Shown here: piece after piece, positions 63,182 through 64,000 of the stretch
Layout: every line of letters begins with the position of its first letter
Position numbering within the stretch: position 1 is the first letter of the stretch
NCBI GenBank assembly: GCA_965220935.1
Contig: OZ244857.1
Coordinates: 1,240,001 to 1,304,000, forward strand
DNA: 64,000 bases
Reading direction: 5' to 3'
Source of the DNA: Bin80 sp965220935
GTDB taxonomy: Bacteria; Bacteroidota; Rhodothermia; Rhodothermales; Bin80
Notes under the pieces: model-generated
Database searches by the model: none
Told to the model about the DNA's origin: nothing
Seen by the model: the letters and a program-made list of their open reading frames with translations, nothing else
Position numbers and translations under genes: made by a program

Positions 63182-64000
63182 ATGATCATTCATGCTAATT
63201 TATCTCACATTATTAATCTAGTGGTTCTGGGGGTACTGGTGAGTTTGACTGCGTATTTTCGTAGGAACGCGCATAGTATCCTAAAATCCACTCATCGCGC
63301 ACCCCGAGACATCAGTACAATTGCCTTGATTGAAAGGTTTGGTCAGAAGGTTCAAGAGCAACAAAAAACAAACTTAGCCGCCCCCCATCACTCAACAGTA
63401 AGGTCAAATTTGAAAGACGAGATACAAACTACTACATCCAGAGTGAATATTTCTCATCAGGATTCGCTCATTACTATTGAAGGAGTAGTACAGGCCTTAT
63501 GGTTTAGCACAACTCCGATTCATTATTTGATGAGCATTGATGAGCATGTTTACACTGCAATGAGTAGCCTTGCTGGTCAACAGATTGATTCAATAAGTGA
63601 TTTAAGTAAACATCTTTCCAGTTGGGAATCAGCAGAAATTGGAGAATCACTTCCTGAAGGCGCACTTAATAAACTCATGGGGCATTTATCTGAACCCATC
63701 GTCGCCCAGCACATGGAAGATCTTGGAATAAATGTTAAAATGCCAGATGTGTCAAATCAGGATGGATATGATTTGATAATGAATGATAATTACTTCGTAA
63801 ATGTAAAAACAGTAGCCGATGCCAGTTCATTATCAGATCACTTTCAGGAATACCCAGAAATTCCGGTGATCATCCCCAGCGATATAGCAGGGTTTTCAGG
63901 AGAAGCGATTAATCTCAGTGTGTCCAATTCTATTGATACTCTAGAGCATGCGATTCGCACAGGTGAGCAGAGAATTGTATTAACAGATGATTTCTTATCT
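63182..64000 (+). CDS. Membrane-anchored protein of unknown function, incomplete at window end
   Basis: Frame open for 273 codons from ATG 63182 to the last base. It begins with one transmembrane segment (INLVVLGVLVSLTAYF), then a variable Gln- and Thr-rich stretch and, from about residue 140, a globular part. That part includes LSEPIVAQHMEDLGINVKMP, QDGYDLIMNDNYFVNVKTVA and FQEYPEIPVIIPSDIAGFSG. The spacing of GYDLIM and NVKTV recalls a PD-(D/E)XK nuclease core (Asp then X-V-K), with Asn in place of the usual acidic residue; this is a weak inference. I do not recognise the family, and the C-terminal part lies outside the window. Confidence 0.7.
   Translation, partial: MIIHANLSHIINLVVLGVLVSLTAYFRRNAHSILKSTHRAPRDISTIALIERFGQKVQEQQKTNLAAPHHSTVRSNLKDEIQTTTSRVNISHQDSLITIEGVVQALWFSTTPIHYLMSIDEHVYTAMSSLAGQQIDSISDLSKHLSSWESAEIGESLPEGALNKLMGHLSEPIVAQHMEDLGINVKMPDVSNQDGYDLIMNDNYFVNVKTVADASSLSDHFQEYPEIPVIIPSDIAGFSGEAINLSVSNSIDTLEHAIRTGEQRIVLTDDFLS

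Noticed and set aside
1..64000. CRISPR arrays, rRNA genes, prophage
   Set aside because: No regularly spaced short repeats, no rRNA-like sequence and no phage structural genes were seen.

Overview
The window looks like a chromosome piece of a marine-type member of the Bacteroidota/Rhodothermota/Balneolota group. The evidence is the combination of a SusC-like TonB receptor, a PorV-family barrel, a type IX secretion (T9SS) C-terminal tail, tandem OmpH chaperones behind BamA, a bacillithiol-linked YtxJ protein, and Tat-exported Gfo/Idh/MocA and TIM-barrel sugar enzymes. Base composition is moderately AT-rich. No species can be named from the sequence alone.

Layout. 1-2.5 kb: HAD hydrolase, exported SMP-30-like lactonase and cytochrome c, all on minus. 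2.85-11.75 kb: exopolysaccharide locus with two FkbM methyltransferases (plus), then on minus two GT4 glycosyltransferases, an O-antigen ligase/polymerase, a Wzz-like co-polymerase and a Wza-like SLBB exporter. 12.0-12.4 kb: a 318-bp MITE-like element with 17-bp inverted ends and 8-bp target duplication. 12.7-17 kb: clpX, ytxJ and oligoendopeptidase F. 17.3-26.7 kb: defence island with a DUF262-HEPN gene pair, an intact m5C methyltransferase, and a MORC/MutL-like GHKL ATPase fused to a PD-(D/E)XK nuclease. The ATPase-nuclease gene is destroyed by two frameshifts and an ISL3 insertion, which itself carries an IS256-family element. 27.26-30.67 kb: a second ISL3 element split by an IS66 element, both with exact 8-bp target duplications.

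30.8-39.6 kb: oxidative sugar catabolism genes (gluconate dehydrogenase subunit 3, two TIM-barrel isomerases, two Gfo/Idh/MocA enzymes, a SUMF1-fold protein, ROK kinase, DUF1080 protein), interrupted by a MerR regulator, tRNA-Pro(GGG) and an HTH protein. 40.1-47.04 kb: minus-strand envelope unit of TonB receptor, T9SS-tail protein and PorV-like barrel, ending in a clear terminator. 47.6-55.7 kb: housekeeping run dxr-rseP-bamA-ompH-ompH-panB-surE. 55.8-64 kb: DUF4342 protein, LCM-type methyltransferase, DUF4143 ATPase, GT4 enzyme, an IS1634-family element between 111-bp direct repeats, a small beta-barrel, and a gene running off the end.

The most unusual item is the IS256-family element at 22337-24932. 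Besides a normal DDE transposase it carries an intact upstream gene that is a homologue lacking two of the three catalytic residues. The long 111-bp duplication around the IS1634-like element, the broken MORC-type restriction system with its surviving methyltransferase, and the small MITE also deserve a second look.
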